Origin: Basfia succiniciproducens
GTDB taxonomy: Bacteria; Pseudomonadota; Gammaproteobacteria; Enterobacterales; Pasteurellaceae
Length of the DNA: 64,000 nt
Direction: 5' to 3'
Assembly (NCBI RefSeq): GCF_011455875.1
Contig: NZ_CP015031.1
Coordinates: 1,841,405 to 1,905,404 of the forward strand
The notes beneath the pieces were generated by a model. That model ran no database searches. It was given only the letters and a program-made list of their open reading frames with translations, and was not told where the DNA came from. How positions within the stretch are numbered: the first letter of the stretch is position 1; every line of letters begins with the position of its first letter. The position numbers and the translations under genes are program-made. This document shows, piece by piece, positions 44,583-53,616 of this stretch.

Positions 44583-45401
44583 ATGCAAAATATTATTAAT
44601 TCCTGGTTTGTGCAAGGCATGATTAAAGCCACTCACGATATGTGGCTGAAAGGTTGGGATGAACGCAACGGAGGTAACGTCAGCCTGCGTTTATTGGATG
44701 ATGATGTGGTTTCATATAAAGACGAGTTTTATCAAAATCCCCGTCATGTGGAAATTACCCAAAATATTACCGCACTTGCCAATCAATATTTTATCGTCAC
44801 GGGGTCGGGAAAATTTTTTCGCAATGTGATTATTGACCCGGCGGATACGCTGGCGGTAATTAAAGTGGACGAACAAGGTAAAGGTTATTACATCATGTGG
44901 GGGCTGGTAAACGGCGGCGTACCCACTTCGGAATTACCCGCACACCTGCAATCGCATATTGTGCGAATGAAAGTGAGTGGCGGCAAAGATCGCGTGATTA
45001 TGCACTGCCATGCCACTAATCTGATTGCCTTAACTTATGTACTTGAGCTTGACCCGAAAGTGATCACCCGCGAGCTATGGGAAATGAGTACCGAATGTCT
45101 TGTGGTATTCCCTGACGGTGTAGGGGTATTGCCTTGGATGACGCCGGGAAAAGATGAAATCGGCTATGCCACCGCGCAGGAAATGGCGCAACATCCGCTG
45201 GTGTTGTGGGCCTTTCATGGCGTATTCGGTACCGGTCCGACATTGGATGACGCCTTCGGTTTAATCGATACGGCGGAAAAATCCGCTGAGATTTTAGTGA
45301 AAGTGCTATCCATGGGGGGTAAACGGCAAACCATTCAAACCGATGAATTCAAATTATTAGCGGAACGTTTCGGCGTTACACCGATGGACGGCGTTTTATA
45401 A
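44583..45401 (+). CDS. rhaD: Rhamnulose-1-phosphate aldolase
   Basis: Zinc class II aldolase cleaving rhamnulose-1-P into dihydroxyacetone phosphate and L-lactaldehyde. 272 residues. Zinc ligands lie in [10 protein letters not shown] near 139-148 and the FHGVFG motif near 212; the catalytic Glu is in [10 protein letters not shown] near 117. Nine bases after rhaA. A terminator-like hairpin follows before rhaT. Confidence 0.95.
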   Translation: MQNIINSWFVQGMIKATHDMWLKGWDERNGGNVSLRLLDDDVVSYKDEFYQNPRHVEITQNITALANQYFIVTGSGKFFRNVIIDPADTLAVIKVDEQGKGYYIMWGLVNGGVPTSELPAHLQSHIVRMKVSGGKDRVIMHCHATNLIALTYVLELDPKVITRELWEMSTECLVVFPDGVGVLPWMTPGKDEIGYATAQEMAQHPLVLWAFHGVFGTGPTLDDAFGLIDTAEKSAEILVKVLSMGGKRQTIQTDEFKLLAERFGVTPMDGVL

Positions 45402-45406
45402 ATAAA

Positions 45407-45435
45407 CGGCTCGGCCGGATGCCGAGCCGCTTTTT
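45407..45435 (+). terminator. Terminator-like hairpin inside the rha unit, after rhaD
   Basis: CGGCTCGGC and its exact complement GCCGAGCCG around CGGAT, then C and TTTTT. It would reduce transcription into rhaT-fucO-rhaM relative to rhaBAD, or end the rhaBAD mRNA. No strong promoter is obvious in the remaining 55 bases before rhaT. Confidence 0.8.
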
Positions 45436-45492
45436 AAAGTGCGGTCAAAAATTTAAAAGTTTTTTAAAGAGATTCAAAACAGGAGTCATATT

Positions 45493-46329
45493 ATGGGCGG
45501 TTCAATTTTACTGGGCATTTTTTGGCATTTCGTCGGTGCGACTTCGGCGGCTTGTTTCTACGCACCAATGAAAAAGGTGACTAACTGGTCTTGGGAAACC
45601 ATGTGGGCAATTGCGGGAATTTTCTCCTGGATTTTATTACCATGGGGGATCAGTTATTGGTTATTGCCCGATTTCGGTAGTTATTATTCATTCTTTGGCA
45701 GTGATATTTTATTACCGGTTTTCCTTTTCGGCGCAATGTGGGGGATTGGTAATATCGGTTACGGCTTGACTATGCGCTATCTCGGTATGTCAATGGGGAT
45801 TGGGATTGCCATCGGCATTACATTGATCGTGGGTACCTTAATGACTCCGATTATTCAGGGGCGTTTCGGCGAGTTATTGGCAAGTACAGGCGGACAAATG
45901 ACCTTAATCGGCGTGGATCCGCTGTATGTCGCCTTGCCTAGCTATGTCGTGATTATGGGTGGCGGCGCTATTATCAATTTAGGTTTTTGTATTATCCGTT
46001 TAATCACCCGTCCGGAATTATCCTTCAAAGCGGATATGAGTGTGGTAAAAGGTTTATTAATCAGTAATATTTTGTTCTCCGCACTCGGCGGTATCATGTG
46101 GTATTTCCAATTTTTCTTCTATGCCTGGGGCCATGCCAATATTCCGGCAAATTACGGCTTTATGAGCTGGATGTTACACATGAGTTTCTACGTTCTTTGC
46201 GGCGGTATTGTGGGTTTACTCCTGCATGAATGGAAGGATACGGGTAAGAAACCGACAAGAGTGTTGTGTATCGGTTGCTTAATTATCGTGTTGGCTGCCA
46301 ATATTGTCGGTTTAGGTATGGCGAATTAG
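45493..46329 (+). CDS. rhaT: L-rhamnose-proton symporter RhaT, internally shortened
   Basis: Rhamnose/H+ symporter, but only 278 residues where the E. coli protein has 344. The N-terminal part ([20 protein letters not shown] to GGQMTLIGV) and the C-terminal part ([17 protein letters not shown] onward) both align well with E. coli RhaT. About 66 residues, which hold two membrane helices in E. coli, are missing between GV at about 45910-45915 and DPLYV. The reading frame is kept and the helix count stays even, so a folded protein is possible, but transport activity is doubtful. The comparison rests on my memory of the E. coli sequence. ATG with a GGAG ribosome site. Confidence 0.85.
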   Translation: MGGSILLGIFWHFVGATSAACFYAPMKKVTNWSWETMWAIAGIFSWILLPWGISYWLLPDFGSYYSFFGSDILLPVFLFGAMWGIGNIGYGLTMRYLGMSMGIGIAIGITLIVGTLMTPIIQGRFGELLASTGGQMTLIGVDPLYVALPSYVVIMGGGAIINLGFCIIRLITRPELSFKADMSVVKGLLISNILFSALGGIMWYFQFFFYAWGHANIPANYGFMSWMLHMSFYVLCGGIVGLLLHEWKDTGKKPTRVLCIGCLIIVLAANIVGLGMAN

Positions 46330-46359
46330 CGGAACGAATTCAGAAAAAAGGAGTTATTT

Positions 46360-47511
46360 ATGTCAAACAGATTTATTTTAAACGAAACCGCTTATTTCGG
46401 CGCCGGGTCAATTCAACATATTGTCACCGAAGTACAAAAACGCGGTTTTACGAAAGGGTTAATTGTTACCGATAAATCATTGATTCAATTTAAAGTGGTG
46501 GAAAAAGTGACCGCACTTTTAGAGGGTGCCAATCTGGCTTATGAGATTTTTGACGAAGTATTGCCGAATCCGACCATGAATGTGGTAAAAGCGGGACTTG
46601 CTAAATTTAAAGCGAGCGGTGCGGATTATATGATTGCGATCGGCGGAGGTTCGCCGCAGGATACCGCGAAAGCTATCGGCATTATCGTCAATAATCCGGA
46701 GTTTGCGGATATTCGCAGTCTGGAAGGGACTGCGCCGACGAAAAAACCGGCGGTACCTACCATTGCGGTGCCGACTACGGCGGGAACGGCCGCGGAAGTT
46801 ACCATTAATTATGTGATTACCGATGAAGAGAACAAACGTAAATTCGTTTGTGTGGATCCTCATTCCATTCCGGTCGTGGCTGTGATTGACAGCGAGATGA
46901 TGGCCAGTATGCCGCCGACCTTAAAAGCGGCAACCGGGGTGGATGCACTGACTCACGCTATTGAAGGTTTCATCACCTTGGGCGCCTGGGAACTTTCCGA
47001 TATGTTCCATCTGAAGGCTATTGAAATTATTGCCCGCGCTTTGCGTTCCTCGGTTAAAGGCGAGCAACAGGGAGTGGAAGATATGGCATTAGGGCAATAC
47101 GTCGCGGGTATGGGCTTCTCAAATGTGGGCTTAGGATTAGTACATGGTATGGCACATCCGTTAGGCGCGTTTTACGGCACACCGCACGGTGTCGCTAATG
47201 CCGTATTGCTGCCTCATATTATGGCGTATAACGCAGATTTCACCGGAGACAAGTTCCGTGCAATTGCTAAAGCCATGGGGGTACGGAATACGGAAAACCT
47301 CTCTATTGAACAAGCAAGAGTTGCAGCCGTTGAAGCGGTAAAAACCTTAAATAAAGATGTGGGTATTCCGGCTACATTACGTGAAGTGGGTGTGAAAGAA
47401 GAGGATATTCCCGAACTCGCCAAAGCGGCTTTTGCCGATGTTTGTACCGGAGGAAATCCGAGACCAACTTCGGTAAATGAGATTGAACGGTTATATCGGG
47501 CTATTTATTAA
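46360..47511 (+). CDS. fucO: Lactaldehyde reductase (L-1,2-propanediol oxidoreductase)
   Basis: Iron-dependent alcohol dehydrogenase reducing L-lactaldehyde to 1,2-propanediol with NADH, which regenerates NAD under anaerobic growth on rhamnose or fucose. 383 residues, as in E. coli. NAD motif [11 protein letters not shown] near 96-106; iron ligands in [12 protein letters not shown] (near 194-205) and [17 protein letters not shown] (near 263-279). Its placement inside the rha unit matches lactaldehyde being a rhamnose product. Confidence 0.94.
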   Translation: MSNRFILNETAYFGAGSIQHIVTEVQKRGFTKGLIVTDKSLIQFKVVEKVTALLEGANLAYEIFDEVLPNPTMNVVKAGLAKFKASGADYMIAIGGGSPQDTAKAIGIIVNNPEFADIRSLEGTAPTKKPAVPTIAVPTTAGTAAEVTINYVITDEENKRKFVCVDPHSIPVVAVIDSEMMASMPPTLKAATGVDALTHAIEGFITLGAWELSDMFHLKAIEIIARALRSSVKGEQQGVEDMALGQYVAGMGFSNVGLGLVHGMAHPLGAFYGTPHGVANAVLLPHIMAYNADFTGDKFRAIAKAMGVRNTENLSIEQARVAAVEAVKTLNKDVGIPATLREVGVKEEDIPELAKAAFADVCTGGNPRPTSVNEIERLYRAIY

Positions 47512-47521
47512 GGAGAGTACG

Positions 47522-47836
47522 ATGATTCGAAAAGGTTTTGTTATGCAGGTTAATCCCGATTGTCATGCGGAATATAAAAAACGCCACGATGAAATTTTTC
47601 CCGAATTAGTGGAAGAACTGAAATCCCATGGCGCTCATCATTATTCTATTTTTCTGGATAAACAACGGAACCTGTTATTCGGGTATGTGGAGATTGAAAA
47701 CGAGCAACGCTGGAACGATGTGGCAAAAACCGCCGCTTGCCGGAAATGGTGGGCGTTTATGCGGGATGTTATGCCTTCAAATCCTGATAACAGCCCGGTT
47801 TCACAGGAATTAGAGCAGGTATTTTATTTGGATTAA
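47522..47836 (+). CDS. rhaM: L-rhamnose mutarotase
   Basis: Interconverts alpha and beta anomers of L-rhamnose. 104 residues from the ATG at 47522 (AGGAGAG upstream), the same length as E. coli RhaM. Visible family residues: [29 protein letters not shown] and the WWAFMRDVM segment. An upstream in-frame ATG at 47477 lies inside fucO and is not used. Last gene of the rha unit. Confidence 0.94.
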   Translation: MIRKGFVMQVNPDCHAEYKKRHDEIFPELVEELKSHGAHHYSIFLDKQRNLLFGYVEIENEQRWNDVAKTAACRKWWAFMRDVMPSNPDNSPVSQELEQVFYLD

Positions 47837-47855
47837 AGAAAATGCATTACAAGTA

Positions 47856-47884
47856 AAATGAGCTGAAATTCAGCTCATTTTTTT
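47856..47884. terminator. Bidirectional terminator between rhaM and rhaR
   Basis: AAATGAGCTGA / TCAGCTCATTT with a three-base loop, followed by TTTTTT on the plus strand. It overlaps the last codons of rhaR on the minus strand. Confidence 0.82.
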
Positions 47885-48705
47885 ATGAAACGGGATCGGT
47901 ATTCGGTTGGCGTACAGGAAAAAGTTTTGCCAAAAACAGAGGAAAAATAATTACTATCGCTGTAACCGCAGCGTATAGCAATATTGGCGACACTTTCTGA
48001 TGTATTACGTAAAAGCGTAGCAGCCCGACACAAACGCAGTTTTTGTAAATATTGCGCAATAGTCATGTTGGTTTGTTGTTTGAATATCCGACGAACAGAA
48101 CTGACTGCCAACTGGTTTTGTCGGCAAAAATCAGCTAAATAAAATTCTTGGCTAATACTTTGATTTAAGGCGGAAAACAGGCTTTCTAATTTGGATATAT
48201 CGGAATACTCTTTATTTTCCTGCTGCTGAGTTCGACAAATTAAAATAAGGATTTGTAAAAAAATCGCTTCTGATAAGTGCATGGAAGATTTATTGGTTTT
48301 TTTGCTTTCAATTTCCAATTGAGAAATTAGGCTTTGTAGCTGCACCAGCGTTTCCTGATTAATACGCAAAGACTTCTTTTCATTATTATGAGGAATATAA
48401 TCTTTCATTATGGGGAAAAGCGACAGTTTCTCCGGGCGGTACAATATGTTATCAAGTTTAAGCTTATCCACCTCGCCGTACTTGTGTTTATCACCGCTTT
48501 CTATATAAAGCACATTTCCGGTGGTAATAGGATGTATTTCATCATTCCAAAAATGAATTCCATTGCCGGCAGAGATAATCACAATTTCATTAAAATCATG
48601 TCGATGTAAAGGAAAGGGTGGTTGGTAATGCCTTCTTTCTACGGTAATAGGCGATTCTTCGGAAATAAAATAGCTATGATGAGAAAGTTGCAATATGTCT
48701 GTCAT
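47875..48705 (-). CDS. rhaR: AraC-family rhamnose regulator RhaR
   Basis: Transcription activator that in E. coli responds to rhamnose and turns on rhaSR. 276 residues: cupin-like sugar-binding N-terminus (PPFPLHRHDFNEIVII, DKHKYGEVDKL) and two helix-turn-helix units at the C-terminus (FYLADFCRQNQLAVSSVRRIFKQ and SVANIAIRCGYSDSNYFSSVF). It reads as intact. The start lies one base after the stop that the frameshifted rhaS would have had, so the two form one unit. Confidence 0.88.
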   Translation of the reverse strand: MTDILQLSHHSYFISEESPITVERRHYQPPFPLHRHDFNEIVIISAGNGIHFWNDEIHPITTGNVLYIESGDKHKYGEVDKLKLDNILYRPEKLSLFPIMKDYIPHNNEKKSLRINQETLVQLQSLISQLEIESKKTNKSSMHLSEAIFLQILILICRTQQQENKEYSDISKLESLFSALNQSISQEFYLADFCRQNQLAVSSVRRIFKQQTNMTIAQYLQKLRLCRAATLLRNTSESVANIAIRCGYSDSNYFSSVFGKTFSCTPTEYRSRFIKK

Positions 48706-48706
48706 G

Positions 48707-49514
48707 TCAAATTCTTAATTCTCTTGGCGCAATAGAATATTCATTTTTAAAACAAGTTGAAAAGTAACTGCTATCATTAAATCCGCAATCATAAGCGATG
48801 TTAATAATATTTTTCTCAGTATATTTTAATTGATAATAAGCCTGTGCCAGTCTTAATTTATGTTACATAATTCTGCGGAGTATGGCCGGTTTGAGATTTA
48901 ATATAACGATGTAACGTTCTGATTGGTAATGCAAATTTTTCAGCAAGTTCTTCCCAGTCTATTTCTTTCTCAAAATTATTTTCTAACCAACGTATCATTT
49001 GCCGCCCCTTTTCTTCCGTGTTTCCATAACCCGAATCATTAAATTGATGAGCCTGGATTGATGATAATACTTGAAAGAATAGGCATTCGTTCTGCAAATT
49101 ATACGACTCGTCAATAGCATTAATTTTTTCTAATAACGAGTCGATATATTCCGCCGTTTTTTTATTTATTAATTGGTATGAAGAATTTTCCGGTTTTAAA
49201 CCGTTAAGCAATATATCAATATTATTCAAATACTTAAAGTTATTATTTGATTGGATAAGTATGTTGGTTAAACATAAGTCTTGCAGGTTTTCATAGGAAT
49301 GGTGATCTTGGGCTTGAATATATAAAACGACACCGGGATAAAGATCGTGCGGATATCCGTTTAAAATATGCCACCCGGATCCATGCTTTACTATAACCAA
49401 TTCATCAAAATCATGAGTATGCTCCGGGAATATTTCCTGTGGGGCGCGAGGCTCTAAAATTATCGGTTGTTCTTTATTATTAAAGAAATCTCTCGCTAAT
49501 AATTTTTGAATCAT
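48707..49514 (-). pseudogene. rhaS: Frameshifted AraC-family rhamnose regulator RhaS
   Basis: RhaS is the direct activator of rhaBAD and rhaT in E. coli. The N-terminal 218 residues are in frame and match RhaS (EPRAPQEIFPEHTHDFDE, LCLTNIL, the first helix-turn-helix LAEKFALPIRTLHRYIKSQTGHTPQNY). The frame then hits TAA at 48858. Continuing in the next frame from about 48865 restores the missing domain: HKLRLAQAYYQL, NIINIAYDCGFNDSSYFSTCF and a stop at 48707, one base before rhaR. A two-base loss near 48860-48866 explains this. As read, the product lacks the second helix-turn-helix and should not work. A sequencing error is possible. No slippery heptamer is present to suggest programmed frameshifting. 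Confidence 0.87.
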
Positions 49515-49541
49515 ACAGACCCCCTTAGTAGTAAGGGTTCT

Positions 49542-49655
49542 ATTCTATCTGTATCCGTTTTTTATTTTCCTTAAGAAAATGGACCTTAAACTCAGAAATT
49601 TGGTCATATTTTCAAGAAATAAGCACTTTTTTTTAAAATTGTGATTAATATCACA
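49542..49655 (-). promoter_or_regulatory. CRP site and -10 element of the rhaSR unit
   Basis: TGTGATTAATATCACA at 49640-49655 is a perfect CRP site. On the minus strand TAGAAT (49547 to 49542, 5 of 6) is a likely -10, giving a start near 49535 and a CRP centre near -112; E. coli rhaSR has CRP at about -111.5. The short leader folds as CCCTTA/TAAGGG over the AGGGGG ribosome site of rhaS. The remainder of the 241-bp gap to gpmA holds only the gpmA terminator. Confidence 0.68.
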
Positions 49656-49693
49656 TAACCTTTATTATAGGGAGAATGCGTTTTTTGGTGAGC

Positions 49694-49729
49694 TTAAAAA
49701 CAAAACGCCTTTCTGAAAAGAAAGGCGTT
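49694..49729 (-). terminator. Rho-independent terminator after gpmA
   Basis: AACGCCTTTCT-GAAA-AGAAAGGCGTT, an 11-bp stem with a stable tetraloop; on the minus strand it is followed by TTGTTTTT. It lies 27 bases after the gpmA stop. Confidence 0.88.
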
Positions 49730-49755
49730 AATTATCAATTTATGGAAACTTCAGA

Positions 49756-50439
49756 TTATAAGTAGCGTTTGCTTACTACTTTTAAGTTGTCGTCTAAAGT
49801 ATAAACTAAAGGTTGACCGGTAGGGATTTCCAAGTCCATGATGTCCGCATCGGAAATACCTTCAATGTGTTTTGCAAGTGCGCGTAATGAGTTACCGTGT
49901 GCCGCAACTAAAACACGTTTGCCCGCTTTAATTGCCGGCGCGATTTGATCTTCCCAGAATGGTAAAACGCGTTCTAAAGTTACTTTTAAGTTTTCACAAT
50001 CAGGCACAACATCCGCCGGTAAATGTGCGTAACGACGGTCGTTATGTGCGGAGTTAGGGTCTTTCGGATCTAAAACCGGCGGTAACACATCGTATGAACG
50101 GCGCCAAATACGAACTTGTTCGTCACCGTGTTCAGCCGCTGCTTCCGCTTTGTTTAAACCTTGTAAACCGCCGTAGTGACGCTCGTTCAAACGCCATGTT
50201 TTGATTTGCGGAACCCATAATTGGTTAGATTCTTCTAACACTAAGTTACAGGTTTTGATCGCACGGGTTAATACTGAAGTGAACGCGATATCAAATTCGA
50301 AGCCTGCGGCTTTTAATTTACGACCCGCTTCTTTTGCTTCTTCCACGCCTTTTTCACTTAAGTTTACGTCTCTCCAGCCGGTGAAAAGGTTTAATGCATT
50401 CCATTCACTTAAACCGTGACGAATAAATACTAATTCCAT
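49756..50439 (-). CDS. gpmA: 2,3-bisphosphoglycerate-dependent phosphoglycerate mutase
   Basis: Glycolytic interconversion of 3- and 2-phosphoglycerate. 227 residues, the shorter Pasteurellaceae form (E. coli 250). Phosphohistidine His8 in [20 protein letters not shown] near 83-92, and the second histidine in [10 protein letters not shown] near 178. It sits next to envC-yibQ, where E. coli has the unrelated cofactor-independent gpmM. Confidence 0.96.
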   Translation of the reverse strand: MELVFIRHGLSEWNALNLFTGWRDVNLSEKGVEEAKEAGRKLKAAGFEFDIAFTSVLTRAIKTCNLVLEESNQLWVPQIKTWRLNERHYGGLQGLNKAEAAAEHGDEQVRIWRRSYDVLPPVLDPKDPNSAHNDRRYAHLPADVVPDCENLKVTLERVLPFWEDQIAPAIKAGKRVLVAAHGNSLRALAKHIEGISDADIMDLEIPTGQPLVYTLDDNLKVVSKRYL

Positions 50440-50598
50440 AAAAATCTCCCAGAGTTAGTGGATTAATAAAATAACTGCGCACTTTATAGCAAAAAATAGG
50501 TAGTTTTAAAAGCGTAAAACCAATGTTTTCTGATCTTTCGCAAAAATAATGATATTATTTAACATCCGAATTAAATGTTATAGAAGAGAGTTTTGATC

Positions 50599-51816
50599 AT
50601 GTGGTTTTTAGTGAGCAATAAAATTCCCCGAAAACTGACCGCACTTTTTGGTTTGGGGCTGTTTTTTGCGTTTCCACTACAAGCGGCAGATTTATCTAAA
50701 ATCCAACAACAAATCAAGCAGCAAGAGCAAAAAATTGCCGAGCAAAAACGTACGCAGAATCAATTGCAGTCCACCTTAAAAGCGCAGGAAATAAAAATGA
50801 GCGGTATGATTGGCGAGCTTCGCCAAACCGAAACCGATCTCAAAGAAACGCGTAAAATTATTAGCGAAACCAATAAGCAAATCAGAACATTAGAGCAGCA
50901 GGAAAGAGCGCAAAAAGAGAAACTTGCGAAGCAATTGGATGCGGTTTATCGTTCCGGTAATCCTTCTTCGGTGGTGGAACATTTATTATCCGATGATGCG
51001 AAAAAAGCGGATCGTATGAAAGTATATTACGAGCATATGAACCAGGCACGTATGGATGCTATTGCGGAAATTCGTAATACCCGGGCGCAATTGGATGAAC
51101 AGAAGAATGTGTTGAACACTCAATTGCAGGAACAGCAAACCCAGCTTTCGACGCAAAAGAAACAGCAGCAAGAACTGCAAAAAATGAAAAACGAGCGTCA
51201 ATCTACCTTAAATAAACTAAGTAAATCCTTAAAACAGGATCAAAATAGATTACAGACCTTAAAAGAAAATGAAATTGCCTTGCGCAATGAAATTCAACGC
51301 GCCGCACAGGCTGCACAACAACAGGAAAAGCGTGAGCGCGAAGCTTATACGGCAAAAAAAGAAAGCGAAGAAAAACGCAGTAATAAACCTTATCAGCCGA
51401 CTTCACAGGAACAGCAGCTTATCAGAAGTAATTCGGGTTTATCGGGACGTTACGCTTACCCGGTCGTCGGCAGAATTTTACATGCTTTCGGTTCTCAACA
51501 GGCGGGCGAAGTAAAATGGAAAGGTATCGTGATTAGCGCGAGAGCCGGAACCGCAGTGAAATCCATTGCCAACGGGCGGGTGATTCTTGCCAACTGGTTG
51601 CAAGGTTACGGATTAGTTGTTGTGGTCGATCATGGCAAAGGCGATATGTCTTTGTACGGTTATAACCAGTCGGTGTCGGTGAAAGTCGGTTCGTTGGTTC
51701 GTGCCGGTCAGCAAATTGCTGAGGTCGGTAATTCCGGCGGTCAAGGGTCGTCCGGATTGTATTTTGAAATTCGTCGCCAAGGCAATGCGGTGAATCCGAT
51801 GGGCTGGTTAAGATGA
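50599..51816 (+). CDS. envC: Murein hydrolase activator EnvC
   Basis: Periplasmic activator of the division amidases AmiA/AmiB, recruited by FtsEX. 405 residues from the ATG at 50599 (AGAAGAGAG upstream). Signal peptide to about LQAAD (33), long coiled coil of about residues 33-260 rich in Q/E/K, then a LytM (M23) domain. The LytM domain lacks the catalytic metal-binding histidines: LYGYN and LYFEIR stand where HxH-type ligands would be. This is normal for EnvC, which is not itself an enzyme. Overlaps yibQ by four bases (ATGA). Confidence 0.92.
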   Translation: MWFLVSNKIPRKLTALFGLGLFFAFPLQAADLSKIQQQIKQQEQKIAEQKRTQNQLQSTLKAQEIKMSGMIGELRQTETDLKETRKIISETNKQIRTLEQQERAQKEKLAKQLDAVYRSGNPSSVVEHLLSDDAKKADRMKVYYEHMNQARMDAIAEIRNTRAQLDEQKNVLNTQLQEQQTQLSTQKKQQQELQKMKNERQSTLNKLSKSLKQDQNRLQTLKENEIALRNEIQRAAQAAQQQEKREREAYTAKKESEEKRSNKPYQPTSQEQQLIRSNSGLSGRYAYPVVGRILHAFGSQQAGEVKWKGIVISARAGTAVKSIANGRVILANWLQGYGLVVVVDHGKGDMSLYGYNQSVSVKVGSLVRAGQQIAEVGNSGGQGSSGLYFEIRRQGNAVNPMGWLR

Positions 51817-52658
51817 TTCGGCATCAATTAAAAAGTGCGGTAAAAAATACCGCACTTTTATGTTTGTTATTCCTGATCTCGCTACCGGCATTTTCGGCGA
51901 AATTAGCCATTGTGATTGATGATTTAGGTTATCATCCGAGGGAAGATGCGGCAATTTTGGCGATGCCTAAAGAAATCAGTGTAGCGATTATTCCTTCCGC
52001 GCCTTATGCCCGTCAGCGTAATCAGCTGGCTTATGAACAAGGACGGGATATTCTTATTCACATGCCGATGCAACCTATCAGCCAAATGAACATTGAGGCC
52101 GGCGGTTTATCGATCGGTATGGATGCGCAACAAGTGGCGCATAACGTGCAACAGGCGAAAAATATCGTTTCTCATGCAATCGGTATGAATAACCATATGG
52201 GCAGCGCTGCAACGGCGGATAGGCCGTTGATGACCGAATTAATGGCGGAATTGCGCAAACAGCATTTGTTCTTTTTGGACAGTCGTACTATCGGGCGTTC
52301 GGTGGCGGAAAAAATTGCCAAAGAAAGCGGTGTTCGCGCCTTGCAACGGCATATTTTTCTGGATGACAGCGATGTCTATGGGGACGTACAACGGCAGTTT
52401 CAGCAGGCAATTCATTATGCCCGCAAGCATGGCACGGCGATTGTTATCGGGCATCCGCGAAAAAATACGGTCGCCGTGTTGCGGCAAGGTCTTGCTAATT
52501 TACCGCCGGATATTCAATTGGTGAGCATGGGCAGCTTATGGCGTGACGAAAAAGTCGTGCCGCCGGCGCCGTTTATTTTAATTTTCAGTGATAAGCCCGC
52601 CCCGACATCCGTCGCACCTTTTGAGCCGATTCCTTTGTTGCGCGGTGTGCCGAGATAG
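51813..52658 (+). CDS. yibQ: Divergent polysaccharide deacetylase family protein (YibQ)
   Basis: Periplasmic protein of the divergent polysaccharide deacetylase family, usually found beside envC. 281 residues with a signal peptide ending near PAFSAK (30). Motifs IVIDDLGYH near 33-41, HMPMQP near 83, NNHMGS near 126 and IGHP near 211 mark the deacetylase fold. Substrate unproven. An inverted uptake-signal pair (51832-51859) lies inside the signal-peptide codons. Confidence 0.85.
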   Translation: MIRHQLKSAVKNTALLCLLFLISLPAFSAKLAIVIDDLGYHPREDAAILAMPKEISVAIIPSAPYARQRNQLAYEQGRDILIHMPMQPISQMNIEAGGLSIGMDAQQVAHNVQQAKNIVSHAIGMNNHMGSAATADRPLMTELMAELRKQHLFFLDSRTIGRSVAEKIAKESGVRALQRHIFLDDSDVYGDVQRQFQQAIHYARKHGTAIVIGHPRKNTVAVLRQGLANLPPDIQLVSMGSLWRDEKVVPPAPFILIFSDKPAPTSVAPFEPIPLLRGVPR

Positions 52659-52755
52659 GTTTAAACTAAAGATCTCGTTGTTTTGCAAAGAGGTCTTTTT
52701 TGTTTTGTAAGGAAATATCAGAGTTTAAAAAGACTTTGATTATAAGGAGAATATT

Positions 52756-53517
52756 ATGTCAGAAGTATTTCATCTAGGCTTGACCAAAGCCATGCTAAAA
52801 GGCGCTAAGGTCGCTATTGTTCCGGGCGATCCGGCTCGTAGCGAACGTATCGCTAAAGAAATGGAAAATGCCGAATATCTGAATTCAACCCGCGAATTTA
52901 CCTCATGGCTTGGCTATATGGACGGCGAGCCTATTGTGGTTTGTTCGACCGGTATTGGCGGACCGTCAGTTTCAATCTGTGTGGAAGAGTTAGCGCAATT
53001 GGGCGTGAGAACTTTCCTACGCATTGGCACGACGGGCGCAATTCAGCCGCATATTAATGTGGGCGATATTTTAATTACAACCGGCGCCGTGCGCTTGGAC
53101 GGGGCCAGCCAGCATTTTGCGCCGTTAGAATATCCCGCAGTGGCTGATTTTGCCTGCACTAACGCATTATATAACGCCGCCCTTTCGCAAGGCATTCGGC
53201 CTTATGTGGGTATTACCGCTTCTTCCGATACGTTTTATCCCGGTCAGGAACGTTACGATACTTTCAGTGGCAAAATTTATCCGAAATTCCAGGGTACATT
53301 AAAACAATGGCAGGATTTGAACGTGATGAATTATGAAATGGAATCCGCCACCTTGTTTACCATGTGTGCGGCATTGGGATTAAAAGCGGGTATGGTTGCC
53401 GGCGTGATTGTGAATCGTACCCAACAGGAAATTCCAAATGAAGCGACCATAAAAAGCACCGAGCAAAAAGCGGTTGCGGTGGTGGTGGAAGCCGCAGGAA
53501 AAATGGCGAAAGCCTAG
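52756..53517 (+). CDS. udp: Uridine phosphorylase
   Basis: Pyrimidine salvage: uridine + phosphate to uracil + ribose-1-phosphate. 253 residues, as in E. coli. Phosphate-binding [10 protein letters not shown] near 26-35, RIGTTGAIQ near 91, and the nucleoside site [10 protein letters not shown] near 194-203. ATG with AAGGAGA. No CRP or CytR-like site is obvious in the 97 bp upstream. Confidence 0.96.
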   Translation: MSEVFHLGLTKAMLKGAKVAIVPGDPARSERIAKEMENAEYLNSTREFTSWLGYMDGEPIVVCSTGIGGPSVSICVEELAQLGVRTFLRIGTTGAIQPHINVGDILITTGAVRLDGASQHFAPLEYPAVADFACTNALYNAALSQGIRPYVGITASSDTFYPGQERYDTFSGKIYPKFQGTLKQWQDLNVMNYEMESATLFTMCAALGLKAGMVAGVIVNRTQQEIPNEATIKSTEQKAVAVVVEAAGKMAKA

Positions 53518-53532
53518 TTCGGCTAAATTCAG

Positions 53533-53565
53533 AAAGTACGTCTATTTTGCGGCGTACTTTTATTT
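53533..53565 (+). terminator. Terminator after udp
   Basis: AAAGTACG / CGTACTTT stem extended by a G-T pair around TCTATTTTGCGG, then TTATTTTA. Confidence 0.72.
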
Positions 53566-53616
53566 TATCCGCTGTAAAGTGCGGTCAATTTTTTTGATTT
53601 TTTTGAGAGGAACATA

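Noticed and set aside
47477-47521. ATG at 47477 as rhaM start, giving a 119-residue product.
   Set aside because: It lies within fucO and has no ribosome site. ATG 47522 with AGGAGAG gives the normal 104-residue length.
48858-48870. Recoding (selenocysteine or programmed frameshift) in rhaS, given the nearby sel genes.
   Set aside because: The premature stop is TAA, not TGA, and no slippery heptamer or following structure is evident. A simple two-base loss explains it.
51270-51810. EnvC LytM domain as an inactivated pseudogene because the catalytic histidines are absent.
   Set aside because: EnvC proteins normally lack these residues and act as amidase activators; length and coiled coil are intact.
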